The notes: generated from the sequence alone by a model not told the origin. A stretch of DNA of 64,000 nucleotides from Nitrospira sp. (GCA_030123565.1 CP126122.1:3238800-3302799); one strand, 5' to 3'; positions 18,517-27,689 are shown, numbered from the stretch's first letter. Numbers and translations: made by a program.

Positions 18517-19164
18517 TCACCGGCCATCATCGCCGCGCGCCTGCATCGGTACGTTCACGACATCCTTGGTCAATTCGGCATGCTGCCTGGACACCTGCGC
18601 CAGGATCGGCTCGCGTGCGTTTTCGACGGTGAAGCGATAGTCTTTCCCCCTGGACATCCGCTGAGGAATTTTCACGAGCAGGCGGCCGATGTACCGAACT
18701 TCACCGGCCATGCTGGAAAAGACCAACTCCAGCTCGCCGCCGAGCCCCGTCAGCCCTTCCTCGTCGAACCTCTTGATGAGGTACTGCCCCGAACGCAAGC
18801 GAGCGATGAACATCCGCTCCTCTCCCGCCTTCACCTCGAGCCGATAGCGTTTCGCGTAGGGATCTTCGCCGTTGGGGTCGCCCGGCTGAATCTGCACGAT
18901 GTCGAATTCATAGGACGAGCCGGAAACGTCTCGTCCTGTGGCATCTTTGCCCGACGCTACCCTCTCCGGTTGCACCAGCACCGAGCCGATCACCACGCCC
19001 CATTCCGGTCCAAGCGGGGTCATGCGCTCACCGGACATGTCGAACGACGTGGTACAGGAGACCAAGCCGAAGAGCGCCGCGACGATTCCCACAGGCGCAA
19101 AGAATGACTTGGCCTTAGCGATATTTCTAACGATCGTTGCGAAGTAGTTAAGCTGCATGGTCAT
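18517..19164 (-). CDS. Lipoprotein of unknown function
   Basis: 215 aa. Lipoprotein signal with lipobox GLVSC (Cys37), preceded by a long n-region; an internal start may be used. The mature part is beta-rich (WGVVIGSVLVQPE, YRLEVKAGEERMFIARLRSGQYLIKRFD, VRYIGRLLVKIP). No family recognised. It lies upstream of the lipase in the same direction. A 70-bp stretch spanning the lipobox-proximal codons (18985-19054) is duplicated at 19763-19832. Confidence 0.72.
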   Translation of the reverse strand: MTMQLNYFATIVRNIAKAKSFFAPVGIVAALFGLVSCTTSFDMSGERMTPLGPEWGVVIGSVLVQPERVASGKDATGRDVSGSSYEFDIVQIQPGDPNGEDPYAKRYRLEVKAGEERMFIARLRSGQYLIKRFDEEGLTGLGGELELVFSSMAGEVRYIGRLLVKIPQRMSRGKDYRFTVENAREPILAQVSRQHAELTKDVVNVPMQARGDDGR

Positions 19165-19243
19165 GGGGCAATGGGCACAGAGGAGACTTTTCGATCAGGG
19201 CTCCGACCTCTCTGTTTCCTGCAGACTGTAATGTGTCACCGGC

Positions 19244-19513
19244 CTAGGAAAGCCGTCGATACACCTCGCGCCGATGACGAACATATTGGACGATGATCTG
19301 CATCACCTCTCTGTTCACCTCGTAGACGATTCGATAATCCCCGACTCGTAAGCGGTATAACCGCTCGGCTCCTTGCAACTTGGCTGATTGAGGAGGAAAT
19401 GGATCAGATAACAAGCCTTCAATGCGCTCGACAATGCGACCAACGATTGAGCGAGGAATAGGCTGCAGATCTTTTTCGACAGACGGTTTATAGCTGAGAC
19501 TATAAGATGCCAC
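19244..19513 (-). CDS. RelE/ParE-type toxin
   Basis: 89 aa with the full RelE fold pattern: YSLSYKPSVEKDLQPIP, the helix RIVERIEGLLSDPFPP, the strand LQGAERLYRLRVGDYRIVYEV and the C-terminal VQYVRHRREVYR. These toxins cleave ribosome-bound mRNA (RelE) or poison gyrase (ParE). Start GTG 19511-19513 overlaps the antitoxin gene by 14 nt. All expected motifs are present, so it looks intact. Confidence 0.9.
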   Translation of the reverse strand: MASYSLSYKPSVEKDLQPIPRSIVGRIVERIEGLLSDPFPPQSAKLQGAERLYRLRVGDYRIVYEVNREVMQIIVQYVRHRREVYRRLS

Positions 19514-19715
19514 GCTTGTGAAGCCGCTTCTTCAAGTCTTCGGCAGGAATCGGCTTCTCGTCGCGGCGCTCGGCGACAATGGCGAGATCGTGCAGATCTT
19601 CCATCAGCCGTGAATACCGTTTTAGGGAGAGAACGATCCCGGTTCTCTTGCCCTTTCGATCAGTCACGTACCGTGCTCTTGGTCCCGGAGTTTTGCCGGA
19701 TCGTTTGGGAAACAT
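19500..19715 (-). CDS. Antitoxin of the RelE/ParE-type pair
   Basis: 71 aa from ATG 19713-19715, with AGGGG 6 nt upstream (a GTG 6 nt earlier is less well placed). The central YVTDRKGKRTGIVLSLKRYSRLMEDLHDLAIV is a Phd/RelB-like DNA-binding and dimerisation region; the C-terminal tail (PIPAEDLKKRLHKRGIL) would wrap the toxin. The gene order antitoxin-toxin with overlap is standard, and autoregulation of the promoter is expected for the family. Confidence 0.87.
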   Translation of the reverse strand: MFPKRSGKTPGPRARYVTDRKGKRTGIVLSLKRYSRLMEDLHDLAIVAERRDEKPIPAEDLKKRLHKRGIL

Positions 19716-19762
19716 ACTCACCCCTTATAACGCATCCGTTCGCATGCTGTCGATATATACAA

Positions 19763-19832
19763 GCCGATCACCACGCCCCATTCCGGTCCAAGTGGAGTCA
19801 TGCGCTCGCCGGACATGTCGAACGGCGAGGTA
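19763..19832 (-). pseudogene. Duplicated 70-bp fragment of the lipoprotein gene
   Basis: About 64 of 70 positions match 18985-19054 inside the lipoprotein gene, on the same strand. It carries no start or stop of its own. It lies just upstream of the antitoxin gene and so may now form part of that promoter region. Confidence 0.75.
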
Positions 19833-19941
19833 TATCCGAACGGATACACCTCCTAAAAATTGGATACACATGAGCGCGTACGCTCTTTGACAACACTCCA
19901 GCCTTCCGGTCAATCAGCGCATAGATATCAATGACGTATGA

Positions 19942-20139
19942 CTAGGCTCGACCCGAGACAACTGGCCCATCAACAAGGCACTTCCTTTGCTCCTCTTTGC
20001 CACAGGATTCAATCTCAAGCTATTGGTCGGCCCGGCAGCATCAGCGATTTGGTTTCCTCAAGGAGGCAAGGCGACTATTACTGAGAGAGTTCAGGATGGT
20101 TCACTTGGCATCCACTCTTTTCTAAAAAGTCATCACTAG
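19942..20139 (+). pseudogene. Start-less open frame, possible gene remnant
   Basis: 65 codons are open between stops at 19939-19941 and 20137-20139. The reading looks protein-like (KALPLLLFATGFNLKL, then GPAASAIWFPQGGKA, then TERVQDGSLGIHSFLKS) but has no ATG or ribosome binding site. It may be the 3' remnant of a gene, or a short gene with a TTG start near 19985. The rest of 19833-20203 shows nothing recognisable. Confidence 0.35.
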
Positions 20140-20203
20140 ACGAAGCGCTGTTCGGGACTTTGTGAGGAGAAGTTCTTTTCGTGTGTATGCATCGAGGTGG
20201 ACG

Positions 20204-23200
20204 ATGCGACTCCTGCAGAAACAAGACGACAAACCCTTAGCGCCAAGCAGCCGATTATTCATAGTCACCTTCAGCGCTGTTCTTCTATTTCTCAGCGCCT
20301 GCGGAGTTCTGTACTGGCAGTATGTCTCCTCACAAACTCTATATTTGAAAGAGCGCAATTTTCGGGCACTGGCAACGACCAGCCAAGCCCTTGCCCAACT
20401 GATTGCCAATTATGAGAAGGTGTTCAAATCCATCGTCGAGGGGGATCCGACCCTAGAAAATCAAGTCCCAAGCGATGATCAGTTACTTTGCCTCAAAGAT
20501 CCACCAACTCCTCTTCAACCATCAATACCACTAACCCCACCCCAAAAAAAGAAGCGCGCTTTTGCAGCCGCCTTGTGCGCCATTCATGACCTCAGAAATG
20601 TCACGCTCACTGCCAATCCTAAAAATTATCTGATTGATCCTAAAAATAATGTAATTGAAGGCTTGCTTGTCAAATTCGAACGGGACGGTACAGCATCAAG
20701 AATCAAGCTAGACTATACACATAAAGACATTAAAGCGAACGAGCTGGACTGGAACATCGAGGCAGAGCTGGATATTACTCATGTCTTGCAGCAACTGATG
20801 GTCGAGGAAATCTTCTCGGACCTGTTGCTCGCAAACGACCAAGGCAATGTCTTCTATCACCAACGGTCACAACGCGATGCCTCTGGCCTCGAATTTACAA
20901 ATCTGGCGTCTATTTTTGAGGAGCCCCAAAAATCGGACCAGAAGGATGAGGTCAAGAAAGATGACCATTCAAAATCGAGAACAGATCGCCTGGTCACAAA
21001 GCTTCCCTTATTTAAAGACGTGAAGCTTGGAGAGATAAAATACAAGGTCTTTGCTCAGGCCGGTATCCTGCCCAGCCAGAAGATGGCATTGAAGCCAAAT
21101 GACTTGCCCGAAAAAGAAAGGAAAGAAGAATTCATTCTGGCCGGCATCGTCCCGGCCGGCAAGTTTGAAGCTGAAGCGCAAGCGATTTCCACGAACATCC
21201 TGCTCCTGCTGATTGGCATCATTCTCGCCATATTTTTTGGCATGCCGTATGTGAAACTCAGATCGACACAATCCACAGACCGCCTAAGCCCGAGTGACGT
21301 TGCAATCCTTATGTTCTTCTCTCTTATGGGAACCGGCCTGCTGACGCTCGGCATCTTCGACTTCTTGACCTACCAGAATCTCCAAAAAGGGTTCGATGAG
21401 AAACTAGAGCTAGCGGCGACGGCGATAGCGAAAAATTTTCAAGCTGATCTGGGTAAAACGAGAGAGCAGCTCAACCACTTTGATGGATCTTTCAATGAGA
21501 AGGAACGACGCCATGAGAACTTCAACGACAACCTAACCAAACAGAATCCCTCTTCTCCAGACGTGCACGAGATGCTGTGGATCTCGTCCGATGGGTCGAT
21601 CAAGGCATTGTGGACTCGTGATGAGGCTCCATGGAAGGATTTGCGACTCGATGAAAGAACGTATGTGCAAAGAATCTGGGATAAGACAGCCTTCGGATCC
21701 CTGGAAGATCCCTTCTGGCTTGAGCCGATCTATTCTTGGACTACGGGCGAAAACTACGCAATCGTCTCTCAAAAAAGCACGGTGGGGCCGAGCAACGACA
21801 GTGAAAATGGGCATAGCGGCCGCCCCATTGTCGCAGCATTAGAAGTCAAAATGCCCTCGGTCATGGACCCGGTGATTCCTCCAGGTTTTGGTTTCGCGAT
21901 CATTGATCATTCTGGACTTGTGCTGTTTCATGCAGACTCGCGCCGGAATCTCCGCGAGAATCTCTTTGAAGAAACCGATCAGAATGCGAGGCTACGCGCA
22001 GCCGTATTTGCTCAAACCCCTGACCGCTTTGATGGCAAATACTGGGGAAAAGACCGTCGCTTCTTCGTCACTCCCCTTCCAGATGTCCGACGTCACGATG
22101 CCTATTGGTCCTTGGTCACCTATTGGGACAAAGATCTCCTTCGCATGACAAATCTCCAGGCTCTCTTTTTTGGCGGGTCACTGTTCTCGATCTATTCGAC
22201 CGTGGTCCTGGGCATCGGCGTCCTGGGTTTTCTGGTTTATCCAAGCTTGAAACAAGGCTGTAGCGCATGGATGTGGCCGCAGCATCAACGCCAACGTCAT
22301 TACCAATTAGTCAGTCTGCTGAACCTTTCCTCGCTTCTCCTGGTGGGAGTCTGGTCGTTCCGGCCAGCACCCAGCCTGGGCATGCTTTTGTGGGCATTGT
22401 GTCTCCCTTTGCTCGCATTGGCTGCAACGAAGATCCTCCTAAGGTCCCGCCCAATCGCCGATGATGGTTCGAAGGGTTTCTTTCCTCTAGACTATCGTCA
22501 GAGTTATGTCTTCATGGTAGCGACAATTCTCTTGGCGAACGCGATGGCGCCGGCCTTCGGGTTCCTTAAGCTCGCCTTTGATGCCGAGATGAGGACACTG
22601 GTCAAGTATTCCCAATACGATCTTTTCCTCGACCTCGAACGACGGGAACAGCGAATACAGCATTTCTATCGAGATGCACCAAGTAACTTCATTAAAAACC
22701 GGCTCAGCCTAGGTAGCAAAGGGAACCGAAGAGACATTTACGAAAATTTTCCATTTGAAGTTAAAGAACTTACTGTGAGTCCATCAAGCCCTACAAGCTC
22801 TGAACAAAACTCCCAGACCTCTCATCCCAATCCAGTCCACAGATTCTTCAGCCATTTGTTTGACGATCAGCCCCGGACGCTCCACAAGCTTCAGACTTTC
22901 TTTAGGGTACGCCTCAATAGCGACTCACTAGACACGGAGGGCTTCATTGAAACCAACGGTCGATGGAGGGAAATACATCCAGAAAAGCTTTCCCTCCAGG
23001 CCAAGTCCGAAAACGGAACCGTGGTCAGGATAACCTCACTGATTCCTGAAACAATCCCGTGTTGGCCCTACTGGGGCTTAGCATTTGGCTGGCCGTTCCT
23101 GGTGGTATGTCCCGCGTTGTTCATGACAATGACAGCCCGTGTCGCATCGAGTAGGCAGATCGTCACGATCGGTGTCCTTGCAGCATGTCTCGTCATACTG

Positions 23201-24010
23201 GGTTGGCTTACATGTCCGGAGTCCATAGTCTATGTCTTAACCCTCACGACAGGATTGGGACTCTTTTGCTGGTCACTCTATTCACTGCCAGGATTTGTGG
23301 CTCGTCGTGTGTTCTTCCTGGATTTTCCTTATCCCTTCTCCCCGAACAGCCCAAAAAAGCAGAGCACGAATGGCAGCCACTCAGAGGATAAGAAATTAGG
23401 GTCCAGGACTCACAAAAAACTAAAAACGGACTTCATGAGCGAAATATGCCCCAATGAACAACTTCGCAAGATTGGCAAGGAGCTATTGAAGAACAAGCCG
23501 CTCATTGAGACGATCCGGAAAGCTGACGACTACGAGGTGGCCAAAGAACAAATCATTCGAGAAGTCTTGGAAGCTGCTGGGCCATGTTACGAAGACCTGT
23601 GGGTATCTTGCTCTGAGTCACAGATGCTTGCGTTGTTCCACATAGCCAGAGATCGCTTTCTCCACGCCAGGAATCCTGAAATTCGACCATTGCTGCAAAA
23701 GGGGCTGATCGTCCTAAATCCGGATTTGCGACTTATGAATGAGAGCTTCCGCCGATTCGTTGTGGCAACTGGGGCAAAACAGCGCCTCACCGAAATGGAA
23801 ACCGAGGGATCGAGAAGCACTTGGACGCAGGTATGGCGACCGATGGGTGTGGGAGTCGCCTTGATTGCAGTATTCCTCATTTTCACGCAGGAGCAATATC
23901 GGCAGATTACCAGCGCATTCCTTGGGGCGCTCCCGGGCCTATTGGGGACATTCTCTCAGTTGCTTAACACGGCAAAAAAAGAGAAGCCTGGAGTTGTCGT
24001 TCCAGGGTAG
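20204..24010 (+). CDS. Large multi-pass membrane protein with double-Cache-like sensor region
   Basis: About 1268 aa from ATG 20204, with GAGGTGG 4 nt upstream. TM1 at about 20-42 precedes a first extracytoplasmic region (45-325). Two TMs (about 330-388) lead to a region (about 395-650) with dCache-like features: ERTYVQRIWDK, SWTTGENYAIVSQKS and a second half with IIDHSGLVLFHAD. Several TM segments follow, a third soluble loop (about 790-950), more TMs, a cytosolic winged-helix-like segment near LNPDLRLMNESFRRFVV and two final hydrophobic helices. No kinase, cyclase, methyl-accepting or NTPase output motif is visible. The sequence is AT-richer than its neighbours, suggesting transfer. Function unknown; ligand sensing is inferred. 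Confidence 0.82.
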   Translation: MRLLQKQDDKPLAPSSRLFIVTFSAVLLFLSACGVLYWQYVSSQTLYLKERNFRALATTSQALAQLIANYEKVFKSIVEGDPTLENQVPSDDQLLCLKDPPTPLQPSIPLTPPQKKKRAFAAALCAIHDLRNVTLTANPKNYLIDPKNNVIEGLLVKFERDGTASRIKLDYTHKDIKANELDWNIEAELDITHVLQQLMVEEIFSDLLLANDQGNVFYHQRSQRDASGLEFTNLASIFEEPQKSDQKDEVKKDDHSKSRTDRLVTKLPLFKDVKLGEIKYKVFAQAGILPSQKMALKPNDLPEKERKEEFILAGIVPAGKFEAEAQAISTNILLLLIGIILAIFFGMPYVKLRSTQSTDRLSPSDVAILMFFSLMGTGLLTLGIFDFLTYQNLQKGFDEKLELAATAIAKNFQADLGKTREQLNHFDGSFNEKERRHENFNDNLTKQNPSSPDVHEMLWISSDGSIKALWTRDEAPWKDLRLDERTYVQRIWDKTAFGSLEDPFWLEPIYSWTTGENYAIVSQKSTVGPSNDSENGHSGRPIVAALEVKMPSVMDPVIPPGFGFAIIDHSGLVLFHADSRRNLRENLFEETDQNARLRAAVFAQTPDRFDGKYWGKDRRFFVTPLPDVRRHDAYWSLVTYWDKDLLRMTNLQALFFGGSLFSIYSTVVLGIGVLGFLVYPSLKQGCSAWMWPQHQRQRHYQLVSLLNLSSLLLVGVWSFRPAPSLGMLLWALCLPLLALAATKILLRSRPIADDGSKGFFPLDYRQSYVFMVATILLANAMAPAFGFLKLAFDAEMRTLVKYSQYDLFLDLERREQRIQHFYRDAPSNFIKNRLSLGSKGNRRDIYENFPFEVKELTVSPSSPTSSEQNSQTSHPNPVHRFFSHLFDDQPRTLHKLQTFFRVRLNSDSLDTEGFIETNGRWREIHPEKLSLQAKSENGTVVRITSLIPETIPCWPYWGLAFGWPFLVVCPALFMTMTARVASSRQIVTIGVLAACLVILGWLTCPESIVYVLTLTTGLGLFCWSLYSLPGFVARRVFFLDFPYPFSPNSPKKQSTNGSHSEDKKLGSRTHKKLKTDFMSEICPNEQLRKIGKELLKNKPLIETIRKADDYEVAKEQIIREVLEAAGPCYEDLWVSCSESQMLALFHIARDRFLHARNPEIRPLLQKGLIVLNPDLRLMNESFRRFVVATGAKQRLTEMETEGSRSTWTQVWRPMGVGVALIAVFLIFTQEQYRQITSAFLGALPGLLGTFSQLLNTAKKEKPGVVVPG

Positions 24011-24118
24011 AGTCGTCTATGAAATTCACGGAATAAGTTGTGAGCAAGGATATGAGAAGAGCAGTTCAGGCAATCACACATGCATGAGACCGGACTAGGT
24101 CAGCAACTGTCTTGAAAG

Positions 24119-24234
24119 TCAAGTGGGCTGACTGTCGGCCACCCGCCACCATGTGCCACTTTTCAGCATGGCGTTGAGAATGGTGTGCAACATGCGCATG
24201 CACGCCGTTAACGCCAGCTTCTTCGCCTTCCCGT
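24119..24234 (-). mobile_element. IS110-family transposase C-terminal remnant
   Basis: The minus strand reads 38 codons including KAKKLALTACMRMLHTILNA, then MLKSGTWW and a TGA stop (24119-24121). This is the typical C-terminus of IS110-type DEDD transposases. The frame is closed by a TAG immediately upstream and no other part of the element is present, so it is a fossil end. No clear terminal repeats are seen. Confidence 0.75.
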
Positions 24235-24377
24235 CCTAACAGAGTAAAGACCAATGAAGGGGAGGTCATGCACTCACACATTTTGCAACACCGAACCACG
24301 GACGGCGAACGGCAGGGACCGCAGACGACCTACACTTCTCGCGCGACGAGAACGAGAAGGAACAAGCACAGGTGCGG

Positions 24378-24828
24378 TTAGATCACATCACCGACAATGA
24401 CACATTCAAGCTCTTTCACCCGCCGCAGAGCTCGATCATTCCCATAAAAGCGCGTGGCCTTGTGGCCGATGGCGGTGGCGACTTGTATGGCGTCGGGTGC
24501 GCTGAGGCGATACCGACCTCGCAACTCGGCCGCTCGATCCGCCACGTTCATGGTCACCGGTACCCACTCAAGCTTCGGGTATGAACTCGCAAGAGCAAAA
24601 ATCTTCTGTGCCAATTCCTCTTTCCGGTCGCGATAGGGCTGGACCAACAGTTCCAACAGCGTGACGGTCGATGTCACCGCCGAATTATGTCCCTGTTCGA
24701 TCAGGTCGAACAGGGACGCACACCATGTCCCGTACCGTGGATGGTCTTCAATGAAATAGATGAAGAGGTTGGATCGATGCCGATGCGTTCACGTTCGGTG
24801 GGAAGGCCAGGCGTGAAGCCTCTACCAT
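24378..24828 (-). pseudogene. Frameshifted VapC-type PIN toxin
   Basis: The PIN-domain sequence is recognisable in pieces: NLFIYFIEDHPRYGTW, then TSTVTLLELLVQPYRDR with the conserved Glu, then LSAPDAIQVATAI with Asp, then FYGNDRAL. The start expected at ATG 24826-24828 overlaps the antitoxin end, but the frame changes at least twice before the PIN core (around 24765 and 24800), leaving an open frame of only 99 codons (24378-24677). The first catalytic Asp (IGID) is out of frame with the rest. Either decay or homopolymer indels in the assembly explain this. Confidence 0.75.
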
Positions 24829-25041
24829 GAGCGGCGCTCTCGCTTCAGGTAACCTGACGGATACAGGCCCTTGGCAAGTCCTTTCAGCGTGCGGGTGTAT
24901 CGCTTGGGCTTGGGCATTACGAGTGTCAGGTCGTCCTTTACGACGACGAGCAGTTCATCGCCCCCCCTTCACGCCCATCGCCTGCCGCGCTTCCTTTGGA
25001 ATGACGATCTGATTTTTGCTGCTGAGCCTCTGGACAGCCAT
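24822..25041 (-). pseudogene. Frameshifted AbrB/SpoVT-type antitoxin
   Basis: Start ATG 25039-25041 follows GGGAGG. The N-terminus (MAVQRLSSKNQIVIPKEAR) is a swapped-hairpin AbrB domain. A run of seven G (24961-24967, C on the plus strand) shifts the frame and gives a stop after 28 residues; with six G it would read on through ELLVVVKDDLTLVMPKPKRY to a stop at 24822-24824. The end overlaps the toxin start as in a normal pair. Confidence 0.78.
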
Positions 25042-25733
25042 ACGAATACCTCCCGCCCCCTTTACGTTATCATGAAAAGGTAAAGCTCCTCAATGGAATG
25101 CAGTACCAAGGGCACCCCCGAGTTGCGGCCCGACACTACTATCAAATGTTTGGGATCCCAACGCCCGCAGCCCGCTTCTCGCCGGCGATACCGACAACTT
25201 TCTCTCTCAGGTGAATACACGTACCATATGACGATGGAAGCGTATGGCACGTGGCCCGTAGCACATGGCAGAATGACCAGCGAAGTGAATCCCACCGGAG
25301 CGTCGTTCATGACTCACATCCGACCAGCCGCCGAAGCCGATTTCGAGGCGATCCTCCAGGTACAGCAGGCCGCCTTCCTTGTAGAATGGCTCAATTGTTC
25401 CCCAGGTGTGCACTTCAGACTTCAAATCCTCCTTCCAATCTTGCTCATTTCTCCCGCAAGGAGGCCTCGTCATCCTCAACTGCGCGCGTCGAACGAGCGT
25501 ATCGTTTGCCTCCGGTAGAATCTGGTGATCAGATGCGCGCGTGCCGCGAGGACGAGGACCGAGCAGGCTAGCCCTTCGCTGCGCGATCACCCGGCGGCCC
25601 TCCGGACCTGGAAGCTCGACCATGTGGAACGCGTCGGGCGCTCGCTCCCTGCGACCTGGCGCCTGGTACAGGCTGGAGGAAGTCTTACCCCATGGTGTGG
25701 TATGCTGAGTGTGCCAAGAGACGGGGGATCACC
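25042..25733. other. Gene-poor stretch with truncated GNAT copy and GC-rich repeat
   Basis: Only two recognisable items lie here: a truncated GNAT gene start (25283-25378) and a copy of the dispersed GC-rich repeat (25532-25560). Other open frames lack motifs and ribosome binding sites. Confidence 0.55.
25283..25378 (+). pseudogene. Truncated 5' copy of the GNAT gene at 27149
   Basis: The leader and first 23 codons (MTHIRPAAEADFEAILQVQQ AAF after ATG 25309) nearly match those of the intact gene at 27149-27217. Similarity ends sharply after the codons for QQAAF. The downstream sequence is unrelated, so this is a broken duplicate, not a functional acetyltransferase. Confidence 0.82.
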
Positions 25734-27032
25734 ATGGACCTCTCCCGCAGGGCGCTTATATTATTATCGGTGCTATCCCTCCTCTGGCTCGTTGCTCCAG
25801 CCATTACCGCTTCTCTCAGCTTCGCTTCCACTCCTATCTACACCTATATCGACGATGCCGGCATCCAGACCTTTACCACGGAATTCGACTCCATCCCGGA
25901 GAAATATCGAAGCCGGCTCGCTCAGCGCGAGCACGACGCCTCTCCTGCGCCTCCGGCCGTTCCTGCATCTCCGGCGCCTCCTCTCTTCCTTGAACCACCG
26001 GTTTCCTCGGCAGACGTCCGGATCGTCACAGCCGGCGGCGAATACCGCATGGGCGATCACGACACTCGCGCCGATGCCGTGCGCCTGGCGGTCGAAGCCG
26101 CGAAAAGAGATGCGCTCGAACAGGTCGCGACCTACTTGGAGCACGTGACCGAGGTGAGGAATATGGATGTCACAAGAGACGACATCCGGTCCTATACGGC
26201 AGGCATCGTCAAGGTTTTGGATCAGACGATCACGACGCGCCTGGAAGATGAGACGGTGGTGATCCGTGCCGACCTCACGGCGCAGATCGACCCGCACGAA
26301 GTCGCCCAAGCCATTGCGGCCCTGCGAGAGAACGAGAGCGCCAAGAGCGAACTCACGGCGCTTCGAGCGGAGACGGACCACTTGCAGCAACAGCTCGATG
26401 CCGCGAACCAGGCCCTGGCCGCCGCAGCGTCGCCGGAACAGGTTCAAGCGTTGAGTCAGCAACGTGAGGACATGTTGAACGAACTGCAGGCCAATGCCCT
26501 CGTGTCGCAAGCCTGGACCAATTGGGCCTATCCGACACCGGGGTTCTCTGGCTATCCGTTGATCGGACTGCAGGGAATCAACGGCTTGCTGCTGCAGGCC
26601 CAACGCCTCTCCCCACGGCACCGTCATCTCCCCCTCGCGCAACAGATCATCACGGCACAACAGGGCCGGGTGCCGGCCGCACCGCCGGGGATCTCCTTGC
26701 CGATGCCGCGCCAGTCATTGCTGATGCCATCGCCGCATTATCGGCATCTGTCGTCACCACCGCCGCAAGCGGTTGTGCCGGGATCGGTCGGTGCAGCACC
26801 CAGTGCCCCGACGCCGAGGGCCGTCCCACCGGTGACGTATCAATTCTCAGGTCCATCCACTCTGCATCGGTTCCATCCATCCCATCATGCGCAACCGAAC
26901 CCACCGGTCCTTCAGGCTCCCTTTTCGGTCCCTCATCAGAATTCGTCCGTGAGTCCACGACATTTTGGCGGACATGGACATTCCGGCGGTGGGGGTCGCT
27001 TCCATGGCAGTGGCGGCCATCGCGGCCGCTAG
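25734..27032 (+). CDS. Secreted protein with DUF4124-like N-terminus and Pro/His-rich tail
   Basis: 432 aa from ATG 25734, with GGGGGA about 6 nt upstream (an in-frame start at 25692 is less likely). Signal/TM LILLSVLSLLWLVAPAITASL, then IYTYIDDAGIQTFTTEFDSIPEKYR, which resembles the DUF4124 motif of periplasmic proteins. An LPP20/FlgT-like region (ADAVRLAVEAAKRDALEQVATYLEHVTEV) follows, then a coiled coil (about 205-260). The last about 130 residues are rich in Pro, Ser and His and end in a Gly/His segment that could bind metal. Function unknown. Confidence 0.78.
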   Translation: MDLSRRALILLSVLSLLWLVAPAITASLSFASTPIYTYIDDAGIQTFTTEFDSIPEKYRSRLAQREHDASPAPPAVPASPAPPLFLEPPVSSADVRIVTAGGEYRMGDHDTRADAVRLAVEAAKRDALEQVATYLEHVTEVRNMDVTRDDIRSYTAGIVKVLDQTITTRLEDETVVIRADLTAQIDPHEVAQAIAALRENESAKSELTALRAETDHLQQQLDAANQALAAAASPEQVQALSQQREDMLNELQANALVSQAWTNWAYPTPGFSGYPLIGLQGINGLLLQAQRLSPRHRHLPLAQQIITAQQGRVPAAPPGISLPMPRQSLLMPSPHYRHLSSPPPQAVVPGSVGAAPSAPTPRAVPPVTYQFSGPSTLHRFHPSHHAQPNPPVLQAPFSVPHQNSSVSPRHFGGHGHSGGGGRFHGSGGHRGR

Positions 27033-27148
27033 GCGGAGTAACCGGATCGCCCTTCACTGCGCGCCTCTGCGCCTCTGATGGAACACAGGCATCACGCTCA
27101 CTGTCTTCACCTTCGCAAGGTGAGGTGAATCCAAGCGGAGTACCGTTC

Positions 27149-27634
27149 ATGATTCACATCAGACCAGCCACCGAAACCGATTTCGAGGCGATCCTCCAGG
27201 TGCAGCAGGCCGCCTTCGGCGAATATGCGGATGTTTATGAAGTGAGCGCCTGGACCACAGAAACCCTCGATAGCCTCCGGCACGATGCCAAGGAGAAACG
27301 GATTTTCGTAGCGGAGGAGGATGGCCTCATTGTCGGATCGGTGCGCTGTTGGACCGTGGCCGGGGTCTGCGTGATCAGGCTGTTATCGGTGAATCCCGCC
27401 CATCAGAAACATGGAGTGGGAACAGCGCTGATGCGGGAAGTCGAACGGGTCACGGCCGACGCCCACAAGTTCTATGCCTGCACCATGCTGCACACAGCCA
27501 GGAACGTTCAGTTTTTCCTCAATCTCGGCTACAAGGCTGAAACCCTGCTGCCCAACCACTACCACCACCTGGATCTCATCTGCTTCGCTAAATATCGCGA
27601 ATCGGCGAAGACCGCGACGCCCCCTGCAGCCTAA
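27149..27634 (+). CDS. GNAT family N-acetyltransferase
   Basis: 161 aa. ATG 27149 has GGAG about 8 nt upstream; the frame is open further upstream, but that part overlaps the preceding gene and is not protein-like. The fold begins IHIRPATETDFEAILQVQQAAF, motif A is LLSVNPAHQKHGVGTALM, and the C-terminus has ARNVQFFLNLGYKAE. The substrate is unknown. A truncated copy of its start lies 1.8 kb upstream. Confidence 0.88.
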   Translation: MIHIRPATETDFEAILQVQQAAFGEYADVYEVSAWTTETLDSLRHDAKEKRIFVAEEDGLIVGSVRCWTVAGVCVIRLLSVNPAHQKHGVGTALMREVERVTADAHKFYACTMLHTARNVQFFLNLGYKAETLLPNHYHHLDLICFAKYRESAKTATPPAA

Positions 27635-27689
27635 ATCGACCGAGCATCGCCAACGGCCCGCCTGATCTTTTTTGGGTTATAGTGGGGAT

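Noticed and set aside
26522-27148. Upstream in-frame extension of the GNAT gene
   Set aside because: It overlaps the preceding gene, has no acetyltransferase homology before MIHIRP, and the real start at 27149 has a ribosome binding site.
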